A DNA stretch of 64,000 nucleotides from Pandoraea iniqua (GTDB lineage: Bacteria > Pseudomonadota > Gammaproteobacteria > Burkholderiales > Burkholderiaceae): positions 248,001-312,000 of the forward strand of contig NZ_CABPSF010000006.1 in the NCBI RefSeq assembly GCF_902459685.1, in the 5' to 3' direction. The translations under genes and the position numbers were made by a program. Numbering within the stretch: position 1 is the first letter of the stretch; every line of letters starts with the position of its first letter. A model generated the notes under the pieces. That model did no database searches. It worked only from the letters and a program-made list of their open reading frames with translations, and had not been told where the DNA came from. Shown one piece after another: positions 40,387 through 50,934 of the stretch.

Positions 40387-42192
40387 TCAGGCGTTCAGCA
40401 ACTCGACCAGCGCTTCGCCATAGCGCTCGATCTTGGCTTCGCCCAGACCGGTGATGTCTACCAGACCATCGCGGTGACGCGGGCGGCGCTGCGCCAGTTC
40501 TCGCAGCGTCCGGTCGTGAAGAATAACGTACGCGGGCACTGCCTGCGTTTTCGCCATGTCCTGCCGCCACGCGCGCAGCTTGTCGAACAACTGTTGATCG
40601 GCTGGGTCCAGCTCGATGGCCGGTGAGGCATAGCCGGCAAAGCGGCTCTTCTTGCTGGCGACGGCGCGCTGGCGGCGCAGCGACAGCGTCGTTTCCCCCT
40701 TGAGCACCGGCCGCGCTGAAGCATTCAGAATCAGCGCACCGTATTGGCTGCTGTCCGGCTCGATCAGGCCGTGGGCGATCAACTGACGGAACACCGCACG
40801 CCAGCCCTGATCGTCCAGTTCCCCCCCAACGCCAAACGTCGGCAGGCTCTCATGGCCAAATTGACGCATCTTGTCAGTGCTACGCCCGCGCAGCAGATCG
40901 ACCAGATGGCCGGCACCGAAGCGTTGACCGGTGCGCAGAATGGCCGACAGCGCCTTTTGCGCCGCAATCGTGCCATCGAAGACTTCCGGCGGGTTCAGGC
41001 ACACGTCGCAGTTACCGCATGGCTCGCTGGTCTCGCCGAAGTACGACAGCAGCACGGTGCGGCGGCAGCGCGGGGCTTCGCAATAGCCGAGCAGGGCGTC
41101 GAGCTTCTGGCGCTCGATGCGCTTTTGCAGATCCGGCGCGTTCGATTCGTCGATCCGGCTGCGGTGCACCACCACGTCGTTCAGCCCGTAGGCCATCCAC
41201 GCCTCAGCCGGCTCGCCGTCCCGGCCCGCCCGGCCGGTTTCCTGATAGTAGGCTTCGAGACTCTTGGGCAAGTCCAGATGGGCGACAAAGCGCACGTCGG
41301 GCTTATCGATGCCCATGCCGAAGGCGACCGTCGCCGACATCACCAGCCCTTCTTCACGCAGAAATCGTTGCTGGTGGGTGCGGCGCACGTCGGCGTCCAG
41401 ACCCGCGTGATAAGGCAGGGCCGGAATGCCTTGCGTCTCCAGCCACGCAGCGGTTTCTTCCACTTTCTTGCGCGACAGGCAGTAGACGATCCCGGCCTCG
41501 CCGCGATGCCGCCCCAAAAACGTCAGTAATTGCTTGCGCGGGTTATCGCGGTCGACAATTTCGTAGCGGATATTCGGCCGGTCGAAGCTCGAGACGAACA
41601 GATGCGCTTCGGTAAGACCCAGCCGGGTCTGAATTTCCTCGCGTGTCGCCGCGTCGGCCGTGGCCGTGAGGGCGATACGCGGCACACTCGGGTAACGCTC
41701 GTGCAGCGCCGAGAGCTGAATGTATTCCGGCCGGAAATCATGCCCCCACTGCGACACGCAGTGCGCTTCGTCGATGGCGAAGAGCGCCAGTTGCCCGCGC
41801 TCGTCGAGCCGGTCGAGCAGGTCGAGAAAACGATCGGTCAGCAGCCGTTCCGGCGCGACATAGAGCAGATCGAGTTCGCCGCGTGCAGCGCGCCGCTCGG
41901 TATCGACGGCTTCGTCGAAGCTAAGGCTGGAATTGAGATAGGCCGCGCGCACGCCCGCTTGCAGCAACGCATCGACTTGATCCTGCATGAGCGCGATGAG
42001 CGGGGAGACGACGATGCCGAGTCCCGGGCGCAGCAGCGCGGGAATCTGGTAGCACAGCGACTTGCCGCCGCCGGTGGGCATGAGCACGAGCGCATCGCCA
42101 CCGCCGGCCACATGGTCGACGATCGCGGCTTGATCGCCACGGAATGCGTTATAGCCGAATACGGTACGGAGAACTTCGAGTGCGCTTGCCAT
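40387..42192 (-). CDS. recQ: ATP-dependent DNA helicase RecQ
   Basis: A 601-residue 3'-5' DNA helicase of the RecF pathway. Walker A is LMPTGGGKS (37-45). DEAH is within [22 protein letters not shown] zinc cysteines are seen (CEAPRCRR, then CGNCDVC), and a C-terminal HRDC domain. Length matches E. coli RecQ (609). The long frame upstream to 42426 overlaps the msbA start and is rejected. ATG 42192 gives [13 protein letters not shown], the family N-terminus; a second in-frame ATG lies 8 codons upstream at 42216. It is divergent from msbA. Confidence 0.96.
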   Translation of the reverse strand: MASALEVLRTVFGYNAFRGDQAAIVDHVAGGGDALVLMPTGGGKSLCYQIPALLRPGLGIVVSPLIALMQDQVDALLQAGVRAAYLNSSLSFDEAVDTERRAARGELDLLYVAPERLLTDRFLDLLDRLDERGQLALFAIDEAHCVSQWGHDFRPEYIQLSALHERYPSVPRIALTATADAATREEIQTRLGLTEAHLFVSSFDRPNIRYEIVDRDNPRKQLLTFLGRHRGEAGIVYCLSRKKVEETAAWLETQGIPALPYHAGLDADVRRTHQQRFLREEGLVMSATVAFGMGIDKPDVRFVAHLDLPKSLEAYYQETGRAGRDGEPAEAWMAYGLNDVVVHRSRIDESNAPDLQKRIERQKLDALLGYCEAPRCRRTVLLSYFGETSEPCGNCDVCLNPPEVFDGTIAAQKALSAILRTGQRFGAGHLVDLLRGRSTDKMRQFGHESLPTFGVGGELDDQGWRAVFRQLIAHGLIEPDSSQYGALILNASARPVLKGETTLSLRRQRAVASKKSRFAGYASPAIELDPADQQLFDKLRAWRQDMAKTQAVPAYVILHDRTLRELAQRRPRHRDGLVDITGLGEAKIERYGEALVELLNA

Positions 42193-42354
42193 GGGCGGGA
42201 GTATACCGGTTCCCATCCCGGGCAGGCGTGCGAGAGGGCTGGAATAGGCCGCTTTCCGAGGAATTTTCCGGAGGCGTCCGATACCGGGGCAGACGAGTCC
42301 CGGCGGGGCAGGCCGGTACGTTAGAATAGCGGTTTTTCCGCCGTCCCCCAATAC

Positions 42355-44103
42355 ATGAGCGCACCGCACCCGCCTTCCGGACCGATCCTGCGACGTCTGC
42401 TGGGCTATCTCCAGCCTTACTGGCACATGGGCCTGCTGGCCGTGCTCGCCATGGCCATGGTCGCGGCGACCGAGGCGGCCATTCCGGCCGTGCTCAAGCC
42501 GGTGCTCGATAAGGGCTTCTCCGGCGGCGATCCGTGGAAGCTCTGGTACGTGCCGACCGCCGTGATCGGCCTAGCCGTCATCCGTGGTCTGGCGCAGTAC
42601 GCCGCCAACTACATGCTTTCGTGGGTCTCCAACCGCGTGCTGCTCGACCTGCGCGTGCGCATGTTCGAGCGCCTGCTGCATGCGCCGGCGGCCTACTTCC
42701 AGCGTGAGACCACCAGCACGCTGATCAACGCCATCGTCTACGAAGTCAATCAGGTGCTCGGCGTGCTGACCACCGTGCTGATCACGCTCGTGCGCGATTC
42801 GCTCACCGTGATCGGCCTGCTCGGCTACCTGTTCTATCTGAACTGGCGCCTCACGCTCGTCGTGGCCGTCATTCTGCCGCTCATCGGCTGGCTAGTCGGC
42901 AAGATCAACCGCCGTCTGCGCCGCCTGAACCGCGAGCAGCAAACCCTCACCAACAAGTTGTCGTACGTGGTGGAAGAGGCGGTCGGCGGCTACAAGGTCG
43001 TGAAGATTCATAACGGCGAAGCGTACGAAAAGTCGCGTTTCGACAAGATGACGAGCACGCTGCGCGGCTATGCCATGCGCGTGACGGTCTCGGGCGGCCT
43101 CGCGCAGCCGGTGACACAGGCGCTGGCATCGCTGGCGCTGGCGATCGTGATTACGGTGGCGATGATCGAATCGTCGTCGGGCGAAATGACCGTCGGCGGC
43201 TTCACGGCGTTCGTCACGGCGCTGCTGCTGGTGGTCTCGCCGCTTAAACACCTGATGGACGTGAACCAGCCGCTGCAACGCGGCATGACGGCCGCCGAAC
43301 TCATCTTCGAAGTGATGGACGTCGAAATCGAGCCCAGCGGCGGTGAGCGCACGCTCGATCGCGCCAAGGGCCGCGTGACGTTCGATCAGGTGAGTTTCCA
43401 CTACGGCGCGAGCGATCGCCCGACGCTCGACCGTATTTCGCTCGATGTCGCGCCGGGCGAAATGGTAGCGCTGGTGGGCCCGTCGGGGAGCGGCAAGACC
43501 ACGCTGGTCAATCTGGTGCCGCGTTTCTTCGATCCGACCGGCGGGCGCATTCTGCTTGACGATATTCCCCTCAGCGACCTGCGGCTGGCCGATCTGCGCC
43601 GTCAGATCGCGTTCGTGAGTCAGGACGTGGTGCTCTTCAACGACACCATCGCCGCGAACGTCGCCTATGGGCAGGAAATCGATACGCCGCGCGTCGAAGC
43701 GGCGCTACGGGCAGCGAATCTGATCGATGCTGTCGCGGCCATGCCGGACGGCGTCGAGACCCTCGTGGGCGACAACGGTATGCGTCTGTCGGGCGGTCAG
43801 CGTCAGCGTCTCGCGATTGCGCGCGCGATCTACAAGGATGCACCGATCCTGATTCTCGACGAGGCGACGTCCGCCCTCGACTCGGAGTCGGAACGTCATG
43901 TGCAGGCCGCGCTCGAAGTGCTGATGGAAGGCCGCACCACGCTGGTGATTGCGCACCGGTTGTCGACCATCGAGCGCGCCGATCGCATCGTCGTGCTGGA
44001 GCACGGCCGCATCGTGGAGCAGGGCTCCCACCAAGCGCTGCTGGCGCATAATGGCCTCTACGCGCATTTGCACCGCATTCAATACGCGCAGGAAGTCGCT
44101 TAA
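42355..44103 (+). CDS. msbA: Lipid A export ATP-binding/permease protein MsbA
   Basis: A 582-residue half-size ABC exporter that flips lipid A-core across the inner membrane. The six-helix transmembrane domain (about residues 15-300) precedes a nucleotide-binding domain with Walker [10 protein letters not shown], signature [16 protein letters not shown], Walker [12 protein letters not shown] and the H-loop IAHRLSTI. Length and the N-terminal tilt (LLGYLQPYW) match MsbA. It leads a plus-strand run: AhpD-like, rmlB, rmlA, rmlC, with gaps of 13-68 bp, so co-transcription is likely. A -10-like TTAGAATAG lies about 30 bp before the start. Confidence 0.95.
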   Translation: MSAPHPPSGPILRRLLGYLQPYWHMGLLAVLAMAMVAATEAAIPAVLKPVLDKGFSGGDPWKLWYVPTAVIGLAVIRGLAQYAANYMLSWVSNRVLLDLRVRMFERLLHAPAAYFQRETTSTLINAIVYEVNQVLGVLTTVLITLVRDSLTVIGLLGYLFYLNWRLTLVVAVILPLIGWLVGKINRRLRRLNREQQTLTNKLSYVVEEAVGGYKVVKIHNGEAYEKSRFDKMTSTLRGYAMRVTVSGGLAQPVTQALASLALAIVITVAMIESSSGEMTVGGFTAFVTALLLVVSPLKHLMDVNQPLQRGMTAAELIFEVMDVEIEPSGGERTLDRAKGRVTFDQVSFHYGASDRPTLDRISLDVAPGEMVALVGPSGSGKTTLVNLVPRFFDPTGGRILLDDIPLSDLRLADLRRQIAFVSQDVVLFNDTIAANVAYGQEIDTPRVEAALRAANLIDAVAAMPDGVETLVGDNGMRLSGGQRQRLAIARAIYKDAPILILDEATSALDSESERHVQAALEVLMEGRTTLVIAHRLSTIERADRIVVLEHGRIVEQGSHQALLAHNGLYAHLHRIQYAQEVA

Positions 44104-44118
44104 TTCGAGGAGATTGCG

Positions 44119-44703
44119 ATGAGCCAGCCACCGATCAGTCGTTTTCCTGTGCCCGAACTGGCGAGCCTGCCGGCGGACATTCGGGCGCGTATCGACGAAG
44201 TGCAGGAAAAGGCGGGCTTCATTCCGAACGTGTTTCTGGCGCTGGCGCATCGTCCCGACGAGTTTCGCGCGTTTTTCGCGTATCACGACGCCCTCATGCT
44301 CAAAGAGGGCAACCTCAGCAAGGGCGAGCGCGAAATGATCGTGGTGGTCACGAGTGCCGCCAACCAGTGCCTGTACTGCGTGGTGGCGCACGGCGCGCTG
44401 GTGCGTATTTATGAAAAGCAGCCGTTGCTGGCCGATCAGGTCGCCGTCAACTATCTGAAAGCCGACCTGACGCCGCGTCAGAAGGCCATCCTCACGTACG
44501 CGATGAAGGTTTGCGAACGCGCTCACGAAGTGGGCGATCAGGATTACGCCGAGTTGCGCGGCCATGGCCTCGACGACGAGGACATCTGGGATATTGCGGC
44601 GATCACGGCGTTTTTCGGCATGTCCAACCGCATTGCGAATGCGGTGTCCATGCGGCCGAACGACGAATTCTTCTTGATGGGGCGCGTGCCGCGCACCCGC
44701 TAA
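44119..44703 (+). CDS. AhpD-family peroxidase-related enzyme
   Basis: A 194-residue AhpD-fold protein of the uncharacterised peroxidase-related group. Redox motif Cys84-X2-Cys87 with His91 (QCLYCVVAH). The N-terminus (ISRFPVPELASLP) is typical of this subgroup. It is distinct from the shorter AhpD-like protein at 23916, so the window holds two members. It has an AGGAG ribosome site and lies 15 bp after msbA and 27 bp before rmlB. The link to envelope biogenesis is not obvious. Confidence 0.9.
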   Translation: MSQPPISRFPVPELASLPADIRARIDEVQEKAGFIPNVFLALAHRPDEFRAFFAYHDALMLKEGNLSKGEREMIVVVTSAANQCLYCVVAHGALVRIYEKQPLLADQVAVNYLKADLTPRQKAILTYAMKVCERAHEVGDQDYAELRGHGLDDEDIWDIAAITAFFGMSNRIANAVSMRPNDEFFLMGRVPRTR

Positions 44704-44730
44704 ATCTACTTCTCTCAACTCTCGATACTC

Positions 44731-45789
44731 ATGATCTTCGTGACTGGCGGCGCCGGATTTATCGGTGCAAATTTCGTTCTCGACTGGCTGGCGCAAAACG
44801 ACGAGCCGGTGGTGACCATCGACAAACTCACCTACGCCGGCAATCTGGCCAATCTGGCGAGTCTCGAACACGATGCGCGTCATCGTTTCGCGCAGGTCGA
44901 CATTTGCGATCGCGCTGCGCTCGACCGGCTCTACGCCGAGCATCGTCCGCGCGCCGTGCTGCATTTCGCGGCCGAAAGCCACGTCGACCGCTCGATTCAT
45001 GGTCCGGGTGAGTTCGTGCAAACCAACATCGTCGGCACGTTCACCATGCTCGAAGCCGCGCGCGCCTATTGGGGCACGCTCGAAGGCGACGCCCGCGACG
45101 CGTTCCGTTTCCTGCACGTGTCGACCGACGAAGTCTATGGCTCGCTGAGCCCGACCGACCCGGCGTTCACCGAGACTACGCCGTACGCGCCCAACAGCCC
45201 GTACTCGGCGTCCAAGGCCGGTTCCGACCATCTGGTGCGTGCGTATCACCACACCTATGGCATGCCGGTGCTCACGACGAATTGCTCGAACAACTACGGT
45301 CCGTACCAATTCCCCGAAAAGCTGATTCCGCTGGTGATCGCCAATGCGCTCGCCGGTAAGCCGCTGCCGATTTACGGCGACGGCAGCAACGTGCGCGACT
45401 GGCTGTACGTCGGCGACCACTGCTCGGCGATTCGCGAAGTGCTTGCCAAGGGCGCGTTGGGCGAGGTCTACAACGTGGGCGGCTGGAACGAACAGAACAA
45501 CCTGTCGGTGGTGAAGCATCTGTGCACGCTGCTCGACGAATTGTCGCCGCGCGCTGACGGCAAGTCGTATGTCGATCAGATCACCTTCGTGACCGACCGC
45601 CCGGGCCATGACCGCCGTTACGCCATCGATGCCCGCAAGCTCGAGCGCGAACTGGGCTGGCGTCCGGCCGAAACCTTCGAGACCGGCATGCGCAAGACGG
45701 TGCAGTGGTACCTCGCCAATGGCGAATGGGTGCGTCAGGTGCTGTCGGGCGAGTATCAGCGCTGGATCGAAACGCATTATCAGAAATAA
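44731..45789 (+). CDS. rmlB: dTDP-glucose 4,6-dehydratase RmlB
   Basis: A 352-residue extended short-chain dehydrogenase that converts dTDP-glucose to dTDP-4-keto-6-deoxyglucose, step 2 of dTDP-rhamnose synthesis. NAD-binding [10 protein letters not shown] (5-14), the Thr-Asp-Glu triad (STDEVYG) and [10 protein letters not shown] with catalytic Tyr/Lys are present. The substrate-binding block [18 protein letters not shown] is intact. Length matches RmlB (355-361). It is 13 bp upstream of rmlA. Confidence 0.97.
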   Translation: MIFVTGGAGFIGANFVLDWLAQNDEPVVTIDKLTYAGNLANLASLEHDARHRFAQVDICDRAALDRLYAEHRPRAVLHFAAESHVDRSIHGPGEFVQTNIVGTFTMLEAARAYWGTLEGDARDAFRFLHVSTDEVYGSLSPTDPAFTETTPYAPNSPYSASKAGSDHLVRAYHHTYGMPVLTTNCSNNYGPYQFPEKLIPLVIANALAGKPLPIYGDGSNVRDWLYVGDHCSAIREVLAKGALGEVYNVGGWNEQNNLSVVKHLCTLLDELSPRADGKSYVDQITFVTDRPGHDRRYAIDARKLERELGWRPAETFETGMRKTVQWYLANGEWVRQVLSGEYQRWIETHYQK

Positions 45790-45802
45790 GAGCGAGGCAC
45801 GT

Positions 45803-46690
45803 ATGGGCATCAAACGTAAGGGCATCATTCTCGCCGGCGGCTCCGGCACGCGACTGTATCCGGCCACGCTGGCCGTCTCGAAGCAGTTGCTGCCGGTGTA
45901 CGACAAGCCGATGATCTACTACCCGCTCAGCACGCTGATGCTGGCGGGCATTCGCGACATCCTGATCATTTCGACCCCGCAGGACACGCCGCGCTTCGAG
46001 CAGTTGCTCGGCGACGGCAGCCAATGGGGCCTGAATCTTCAGTACGCCGTGCAGCCTTCGCCGGACGGTCTCGCGCAGGCCTTCCTGATCGGTGCGGACT
46101 TCATCGGCAACGATCCGTGCGCGCTGGTGCTTGGCGACAACCTGTTCTACGGGCACGACTTTGCGGGCCTGCTGTCGGCGGCGAACGAGCAGACCGACGG
46201 CGCGTCGGTGTTCGCTTATCCGGTGCATGACCCCGAGCGCTATGGCGTGGTGACGTTCGATGACAGCGGCAAGGCCATCGAACTCGTCGAGAAGCCGAAA
46301 GAGCCGAAGTCGCGCTACGCCGTGACCGGCCTGTATTTCTGCGACAACGACGTCATCGACATCGCCCGCTCGATCAAGCCGTCGCCGCGCGGCGAGCTGG
46401 AAATTACCGACGTCAACAACGAGTATCTGCGTCGCGGCAAGCTGAACGTGCAGATCATGGGACGCGGTTACGCGTGGCTCGACACCGGCACGCATGAGTC
46501 GATGCTCGAGGCGAGCACCTTCATCCAGACGATCGAAAGCCGTCAGGGCCTGAAAGTGGCTTGCCCGGAGGAGATCGCCTTCCGTCGCGGCTGGATCGAT
46601 GCCGCCGCGATCGAAGCGTTGGCGCAACCGCTGGCGAAGAACGGCTACGGCCAGTACCTGCTGGCGATGTTGCGCGAGCGCGTGTTCTGA
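45803..46690 (+). CDS. rmlA: Glucose-1-phosphate thymidylyltransferase RmlA
   Basis: A 295-residue nucleotidyltransferase that makes dTDP-glucose from glucose-1-phosphate and dTTP, step 1 of the pathway. The signature GGSGTRLYP (11-19) and [17 protein letters not shown] are present, as are EKPKEPKS and the metal-site Asp in [11 protein letters not shown] 45803 is chosen for its family N-terminus ([13 protein letters not shown]) and the AGCGAGG site before it; the longer frame overlaps rmlB and is spurious. Confidence 0.97.
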   Translation: MGIKRKGIILAGGSGTRLYPATLAVSKQLLPVYDKPMIYYPLSTLMLAGIRDILIISTPQDTPRFEQLLGDGSQWGLNLQYAVQPSPDGLAQAFLIGADFIGNDPCALVLGDNLFYGHDFAGLLSAANEQTDGASVFAYPVHDPERYGVVTFDDSGKAIELVEKPKEPKSRYAVTGLYFCDNDVIDIARSIKPSPRGELEITDVNNEYLRRGKLNVQIMGRGYAWLDTGTHESMLEASTFIQTIESRQGLKVACPEEIAFRRGWIDAAAIEALAQPLAKNGYGQYLLAMLRERVF

Positions 46691-46758
46691 ATTGCTTGAG
46701 TGTCGAACGGGCCGTGCGCCCGTTCGCTGCCGTCTCTTGATATTTACCGGTAACCGTT

Positions 46759-47307
46759 ATGAAAGTGACCCCGACCGCCATTCCGGCCGTGTGCGTCATC
46801 GAACCCAAGGTGTTCGGCGACTCGCGCGGTTATTTCTTCGAAAGCTTCAACCAGCGTAACTTTAACGAGGCGCTGGGCGGTACGTTCTCGTTCGTGCAGG
46901 ACAACCAGTCGCGCTCGGCGCGCGGCGTGCTGCGCGGCCTGCACTATCAGGTCAAGCAACCGCAGGGCAAGCTTGTGCGCGTGTTGCAGGGCGAGATCTA
47001 CGATGTGGCCGTCGATATCCGCGAAGGGTCACCGACCTTCGGCAAGTACGTTGCCGAAGTGCTGAGCGCTGAGAACAACAAGCAGTTGTGGGTGCCCGCA
47101 GGCTTTGCACACGGCTTTGTCGTGACGTCGGAACACGCCGAAGTGCTCTACAAGACGACCGACTACTGGGCGCCGCAGTTCGAGCGCTGCATCCGCTGGG
47201 ACGACCCGTCGCTGGCCATTCCCTGGCCGCTCGACGGCATCACGCCGGCCGTGTCGGACAAGGACAAGCAAGGCATGCTGTTCGCCGACTACAAGCACGA
47301 AGACTGA
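46759..47307 (+). CDS. rmlC: dTDP-4-dehydrorhamnose 3,5-epimerase RmlC
   Basis: A 182-residue cupin enzyme, step 3 of dTDP-rhamnose synthesis. Conserved blocks: FGDSRGYFFESFNQ, RGLHYQ (catalytic His), GKLVRVLQGEIYDVAVD and VPAGFAHGF. Length matches RmlC (about 183). A 68-bp gap separates it from rmlA. It is directly followed by a terminator, and no rmlD (the final reductase) is present in this window. Confidence 0.97.
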   Translation: MKVTPTAIPAVCVIEPKVFGDSRGYFFESFNQRNFNEALGGTFSFVQDNQSRSARGVLRGLHYQVKQPQGKLVRVLQGEIYDVAVDIREGSPTFGKYVAEVLSAENNKQLWVPAGFAHGFVVTSEHAEVLYKTTDYWAPQFERCIRWDDPSLAIPWPLDGITPAVSDKDKQGMLFADYKHED

Positions 47308-47331
47308 GCTTGTGGTGTTGGCGATGGCATG

Positions 47332-47360
47332 AAAAACGGCGCTGATGAAGCGCCGTTTTT
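47332..47360. terminator. Bidirectional terminator after rmlC
   Basis: AAAAACGGCGC (47332-47342), 7-nt loop, GCGCCGTTTTT (47350-47360), between converging rmlC and the CDF transporter gene. Confidence 0.92.
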
Positions 47361-47394
47361 GTTTTTCACGCGTCTGCCGGTTTGCCGGTTTGCG

Positions 47395-48633
47395 CTATAC
47401 AGGCTCGGTCGGCGCCGTCGACAACACGGTGGTAGTTTCGCCCGTGACGCGCAGCACTCTTACGTGACGCAGCCCAAACCGCGCCGCGAGCGCATCGGCG
47501 ACCGTTTGCGAGGCGTATTCGCCACAGGCGTCGCCTTGTTCTGCCGGCAGTGCGGACGCTGCCGGTTCATGCAGCCCTTCCACGATCACGTCGGCTTCCA
47601 GCCCGTTATTGATGTAATGCAGCTTCACGTCGTGCAGCGCCAACGCGTTCGCCCGGCAAAGCACTTCAGCGGCGGCGACGATCGCCGCGCGGGCCGGCCA
47701 TTGCTGCAAGGCAGTGCCTTTCGTATCGCTCTCGGGATCGACGTGCACGAGCACATCGAGAATTTGCGGCACGTTCATCACGGCTGCCCGTGCCTGTTCC
47801 GCGATGTAGTGACCTTCCGATACCGACAGCCGTGCGTCGACGAGCACATGCACGTCGACCACGATTTCGTCGCCCATGCGACGCGTGCGCAGCATGTCGA
47901 TGGCGCGCACGCCCGGCGTATTCAGCAGATGCTGGCGGATAGTGACCATCGTGGCGTCGTCCACGCCACGGTCGATCAGGTCTTGCAGCGCGTTCCAGCC
48001 GAACTTCCAGCCCGTGCGGCCGATCATCAGGCCGACGAGCGCTGCCGCGAGCGGATCGAGCAGGCGGTAGCCGGCCAGATTGCCCAGAATGCCGCAGGCC
48101 ACCACCAGCGACGAGAGCGCGTCGGAGCGCGCGTGCCATGCGTTGGCGACGAGCATCGCCGAACGCACGCGCTGTGCTGCGCGAAGCATGTAGCGAAAAA
48201 GCCCTTCCTTGCAGACCAGTACGAGCACGGCCACGGCCAGCGCGATGGCGTGAACTTCCGGGATCTCTTCCGGGTGAAGCAAGCGCTCGACGCCGCGCCA
48301 TAGCATGCCCGCACCGACCACCAGCAGAATGGCGCCGAGAAAGAGCGAGGCGGCGTTCTCGTAGCGGCTGTGCCCGTAGGGGTGATCGGCGTCCGGTGCC
48401 CGGGCGCTGCCGCGTGCGGCGGCCAGCACCACAAAGTCCGAGACGATGTCTGAGAACGAGTGAATACCGTCGGCAATCAACGCTTGCGAGCGGGCGAAGA
48501 TGCCGATCACGATCTGCGCCGTGGTGAGCACGACATTGACCCAGATACTGACCCAAGTCGAATGTCGCGCGACCGCGTGCTTGTCGAGCGCTTCGCTGGA
48601 TGCCGCCAGATTGTCGTAGTTGGAGTAGGGCAT
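47395..48633 (-). CDS. Cation diffusion facilitator (CDF) metal transporter
   Basis: A 412-residue divalent-metal/proton antiporter with about six transmembrane helices in the first 215 residues. Metal site A residues lie in DGIHSFSD (helix 2) and HARSD (helix 5). HPYGHSRYE is a CDF marker. A long cytoplasmic C-terminal domain (about 215-412) is longer than the YiiP/FieF type (300 residues) and looks duplicated. The metal is not predictable; Zn, Fe or Mn are possible. It stands alone on the minus strand downstream of rng, 25 bp from its stop. Confidence 0.93.
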   Translation of the reverse strand: MPYSNYDNLAASSEALDKHAVARHSTWVSIWVNVVLTTAQIVIGIFARSQALIADGIHSFSDIVSDFVVLAAARGSARAPDADHPYGHSRYENAASLFLGAILLVVGAGMLWRGVERLLHPEEIPEVHAIALAVAVLVLVCKEGLFRYMLRAAQRVRSAMLVANAWHARSDALSSLVVACGILGNLAGYRLLDPLAAALVGLMIGRTGWKFGWNALQDLIDRGVDDATMVTIRQHLLNTPGVRAIDMLRTRRMGDEIVVDVHVLVDARLSVSEGHYIAEQARAAVMNVPQILDVLVHVDPESDTKGTALQQWPARAAIVAAAEVLCRANALALHDVKLHYINNGLEADVIVEGLHEPAASALPAEQGDACGEYASQTVADALAARFGLRHVRVLRVTGETTTVLSTAPTEPV

Positions 48634-48658
48634 GGGAGAGCGATGCGCGCGAGGGTGA

Positions 48659-50128
48659 TTACATCAGGATGATGTCGTACTGATCTTGGTGGAACGACGA
48701 CTCCACCTGCAACGAAATCGGCTTGCCGATGAAGTCGATTAGCATGGCGAGGTGTTGCGATTCCTCTTCGAGGAACAGGTCCACCACTTCCTGCGAAGCG
48801 ATCAGACGGAATTCGCGCGGATTGAACTGACGCGACTCACGCAGAATTTCGCGCAGGATGTCGTAGCACAGCGTGCGCGGCGTCTTCACCTGCCCCTTGC
48901 CCTGACAAATTGCACACGGCTCGCACAGCACGTGGGCCAGCGATTCGCGCGTGCGCTTGCGCGTCATCTCCACCAGTCCGAGTTGCGAGAAGCCGTTCAC
49001 CGTAATGCGCGTGCGATCGCGCGACAGCGCCTTCTTCAGCTCAGCGAGCACCGAGTCGCGATGATCGGCGCTTTCCATGTCGATGAAGTCGATGATGATG
49101 ATGCCGCCCAGATTGCGCAGGCGCAGCTGGCGCGCGATCATCAGCGCCGCTTCCAGATTCGTCTTGAAGATCGTGTCGTCGAAGTTGCGCGCACCGACAT
49201 AGCCGCCGGTGTTCACGTCGATCGTCGTCATCGCTTCGGTCTGATCGATCATCAGATACCCGCCCGACTTGAGATCCACGCGGCGCGAAAGCGCGCGCTC
49301 GATTTCCGTTTCCACGTTGTACAAGTCGAACAGCGGCCGCTCGCCCGTGTAGTGCGTGAGCTTGCTCAGCACGGCGGGCGTGTAAATGGCGGCAAAGTCG
49401 GCGAGTTTCTGGAACGTTTCGCGCGAGTCGACCAGAATCTTGCCGGTTTCCTCGTGCACGAAGTCGCGCAGCACGCGCTGGGCCAGATTCAGATCCTGAT
49501 ACAGCAGCGAGGGCGCCGGCACGCGGGTGCTCTGCTCGCCGATGGTCTGCCACGACTTGCGCAGATAGGCGATGTCGTTGGCCAGCTCGGCATCGGCCGC
49601 GTCTTCCGCGATCGTGCGCACGATGAAGCCGCCTTTTTCGTCAGCGGGCACCAGCGCCTGAATCTTGCTGCGCAGTGCCTCGCGCTCCGCTTCGCTCTCG
49701 ATGCGCTGCGAGATGCCGATATGCGGCTCTTGCGGCAGATACACCAGCGTGCGCCCGGCGATGCTCACCTGCGTCGACAGCCGTGCGCCTTTCGTGCCGA
49801 TCGGGTCCTTGATGACCTGCACCATCAGCGTCTGGCCCTCGAACACCGTCTTCTCGATGGGCGGTTGCGGGTGCGGCACCGACGTATCGTTGCTCGTGCG
49901 GGGATGCCAGATATCGGCCACGTGCAGGAACGCGGCGCGCTCCAGACCGATATCGATGAATGCCGATTGCATGCCGGGCAATACCCGCACGACTTTGCCC
50001 AGATAGATGTTGCCCACGAGGCCACGTGACAGCGTGCGCTCGATGTGCAGCTCCTGCACCGCGCCGATTTGCATGAGCGCTACGCGCGTCTCTTGCGGCG
50101 TGATGTTGACCAGAATGTCTTCGTTCAT
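48659..50128 (-). CDS. rng: Ribonuclease G
   Basis: A 489-residue endoribonuclease of the RNase E/G family, maturing the 5' end of 16S rRNA and cutting mRNAs. It has an S1 domain (about 35-125), the catalytic segment DQTEAMTTIDVNTG with metal-binding Asp, a second catalytic Asp in IIDFIDM, and the Zn-link cysteines (CEPCAICQGKG). Length equals E. coli RNase G (489). It lies 42 bp downstream of maf, the standard maf-rng order in proteobacteria. Confidence 0.97.
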   Translation of the reverse strand: MNEDILVNITPQETRVALMQIGAVQELHIERTLSRGLVGNIYLGKVVRVLPGMQSAFIDIGLERAAFLHVADIWHPRTSNDTSVPHPQPPIEKTVFEGQTLMVQVIKDPIGTKGARLSTQVSIAGRTLVYLPQEPHIGISQRIESEAEREALRSKIQALVPADEKGGFIVRTIAEDAADAELANDIAYLRKSWQTIGEQSTRVPAPSLLYQDLNLAQRVLRDFVHEETGKILVDSRETFQKLADFAAIYTPAVLSKLTHYTGERPLFDLYNVETEIERALSRRVDLKSGGYLMIDQTEAMTTIDVNTGGYVGARNFDDTIFKTNLEAALMIARQLRLRNLGGIIIIDFIDMESADHRDSVLAELKKALSRDRTRITVNGFSQLGLVEMTRKRTRESLAHVLCEPCAICQGKGQVKTPRTLCYDILREILRESRQFNPREFRLIASQEVVDLFLEEESQHLAMLIDFIGKPISLQVESSFHQDQYDIILM

Positions 50129-50170
50129 AAAGTGTCGACCAGACTCAAATTCTTGGGAATTCGGTACGCG

Positions 50171-50770
50171 TCAGAAGTCGACGCCCGCTTGTCGCAGCAG
50201 CGCAGCGGTTTCGCAGAGCGGCAGGCCCATGATGCCGGAATAGCTGCCGTCGATGCGCATGACGAATTCGGCGGCCTTGCCTTGAATACCGTAAGCGCCG
50301 GCTTTGCCCATGGCTTCGCCCGACGCGACGTAACGTTCGATTTCTTCCGTGCGCAGCGGCCGGAACCAGACATGCGAGATATTCACCGCCTGACGAATCT
50401 GATCCCCCGTACACACCGCCACGGCGGTGAGCACACGGTGGCGCGTACCAGAGAGGCGCGAGAGAACCGCACGCGCATCGGCGTCGTCGAACGGCTTGCC
50501 GAGGATCGTGCCGTCGAGGCAGACCGTGGTATCGGCGGCGAGGATAGGGGCGTCGGGCAGGCCGGCGCGGGCGAGCCGGGCGATGGCAGCTTCGGCTTTC
50601 GCGCGGGTCACGCGCTGGACGTAATTGTCGGGCGGTTCCCCGGGCAGGACGGCTTCGAGCGCTTCGGCGTCTTCGTCGGCGGAGGGGAGCAGCAGTTCGA
50701 AACGCACACCGAGTTGGTGCAGCAGCTCCTGACGGCGGGGACTTTGCGAAGCGAGATAGATATACGGCAT
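50171..50770 (-). CDS. maf: Maf-family nucleotide pyrophosphatase
   Basis: A 199-residue house-cleaning pyrophosphatase acting on dTTP/UTP or modified nucleotides. The Maf signature [11 protein letters not shown] (6-16), the DTTVCLDG block and the [17 protein letters not shown] segment are present. The start ATG 50770 ([11 protein letters not shown]) is the family start; the longer frame upstream is non-coding. It is in tandem with rng and lies 164 bp downstream of ugpQ. Subclass (YhdE or YceF) cannot be fixed; the IMGLP block near the C-terminus fits YhdE. Confidence 0.94.
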   Translation of the reverse strand: MPYIYLASQSPRRQELLHQLGVRFELLLPSADEDAEALEAVLPGEPPDNYVQRVTRAKAEAAIARLARAGLPDAPILAADTTVCLDGTILGKPFDDADARAVLSRLSGTRHRVLTAVAVCTGDQIRQAVNISHVWFRPLRTEEIERYVASGEAMGKAGAYGIQGKAAEFVMRIDGSYSGIMGLPLCETAALLRQAGVDF

Positions 50771-50934
50771 GGGCGGCTTGGCTTGAAATCGTCCAGCCCG
50801 GCGCTCGAAAGGGAATTCGGGCTGCACCGGGCCGCTTGGTAGGCTGGGCGAAGGGAACGCCCTATTATGCCGCCTTGCGCCCCCGCCCGCCAGTTTCAGG
50901 GGGAGAGAGACCCCCTCACCCCAACCGCCGATCT

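Noticed and set aside
42193..42426. N-terminal extension of RecQ overlapping the msbA start
   Set aside because: The extension has no RecQ similarity and would run through the msbA start; ATG 42192 fits the family.
43705..45906. Minus-strand ORF of 733 aa
   Set aside because: Antisense to msbA, the AhpD-like gene and rmlB, all of which have clear families.
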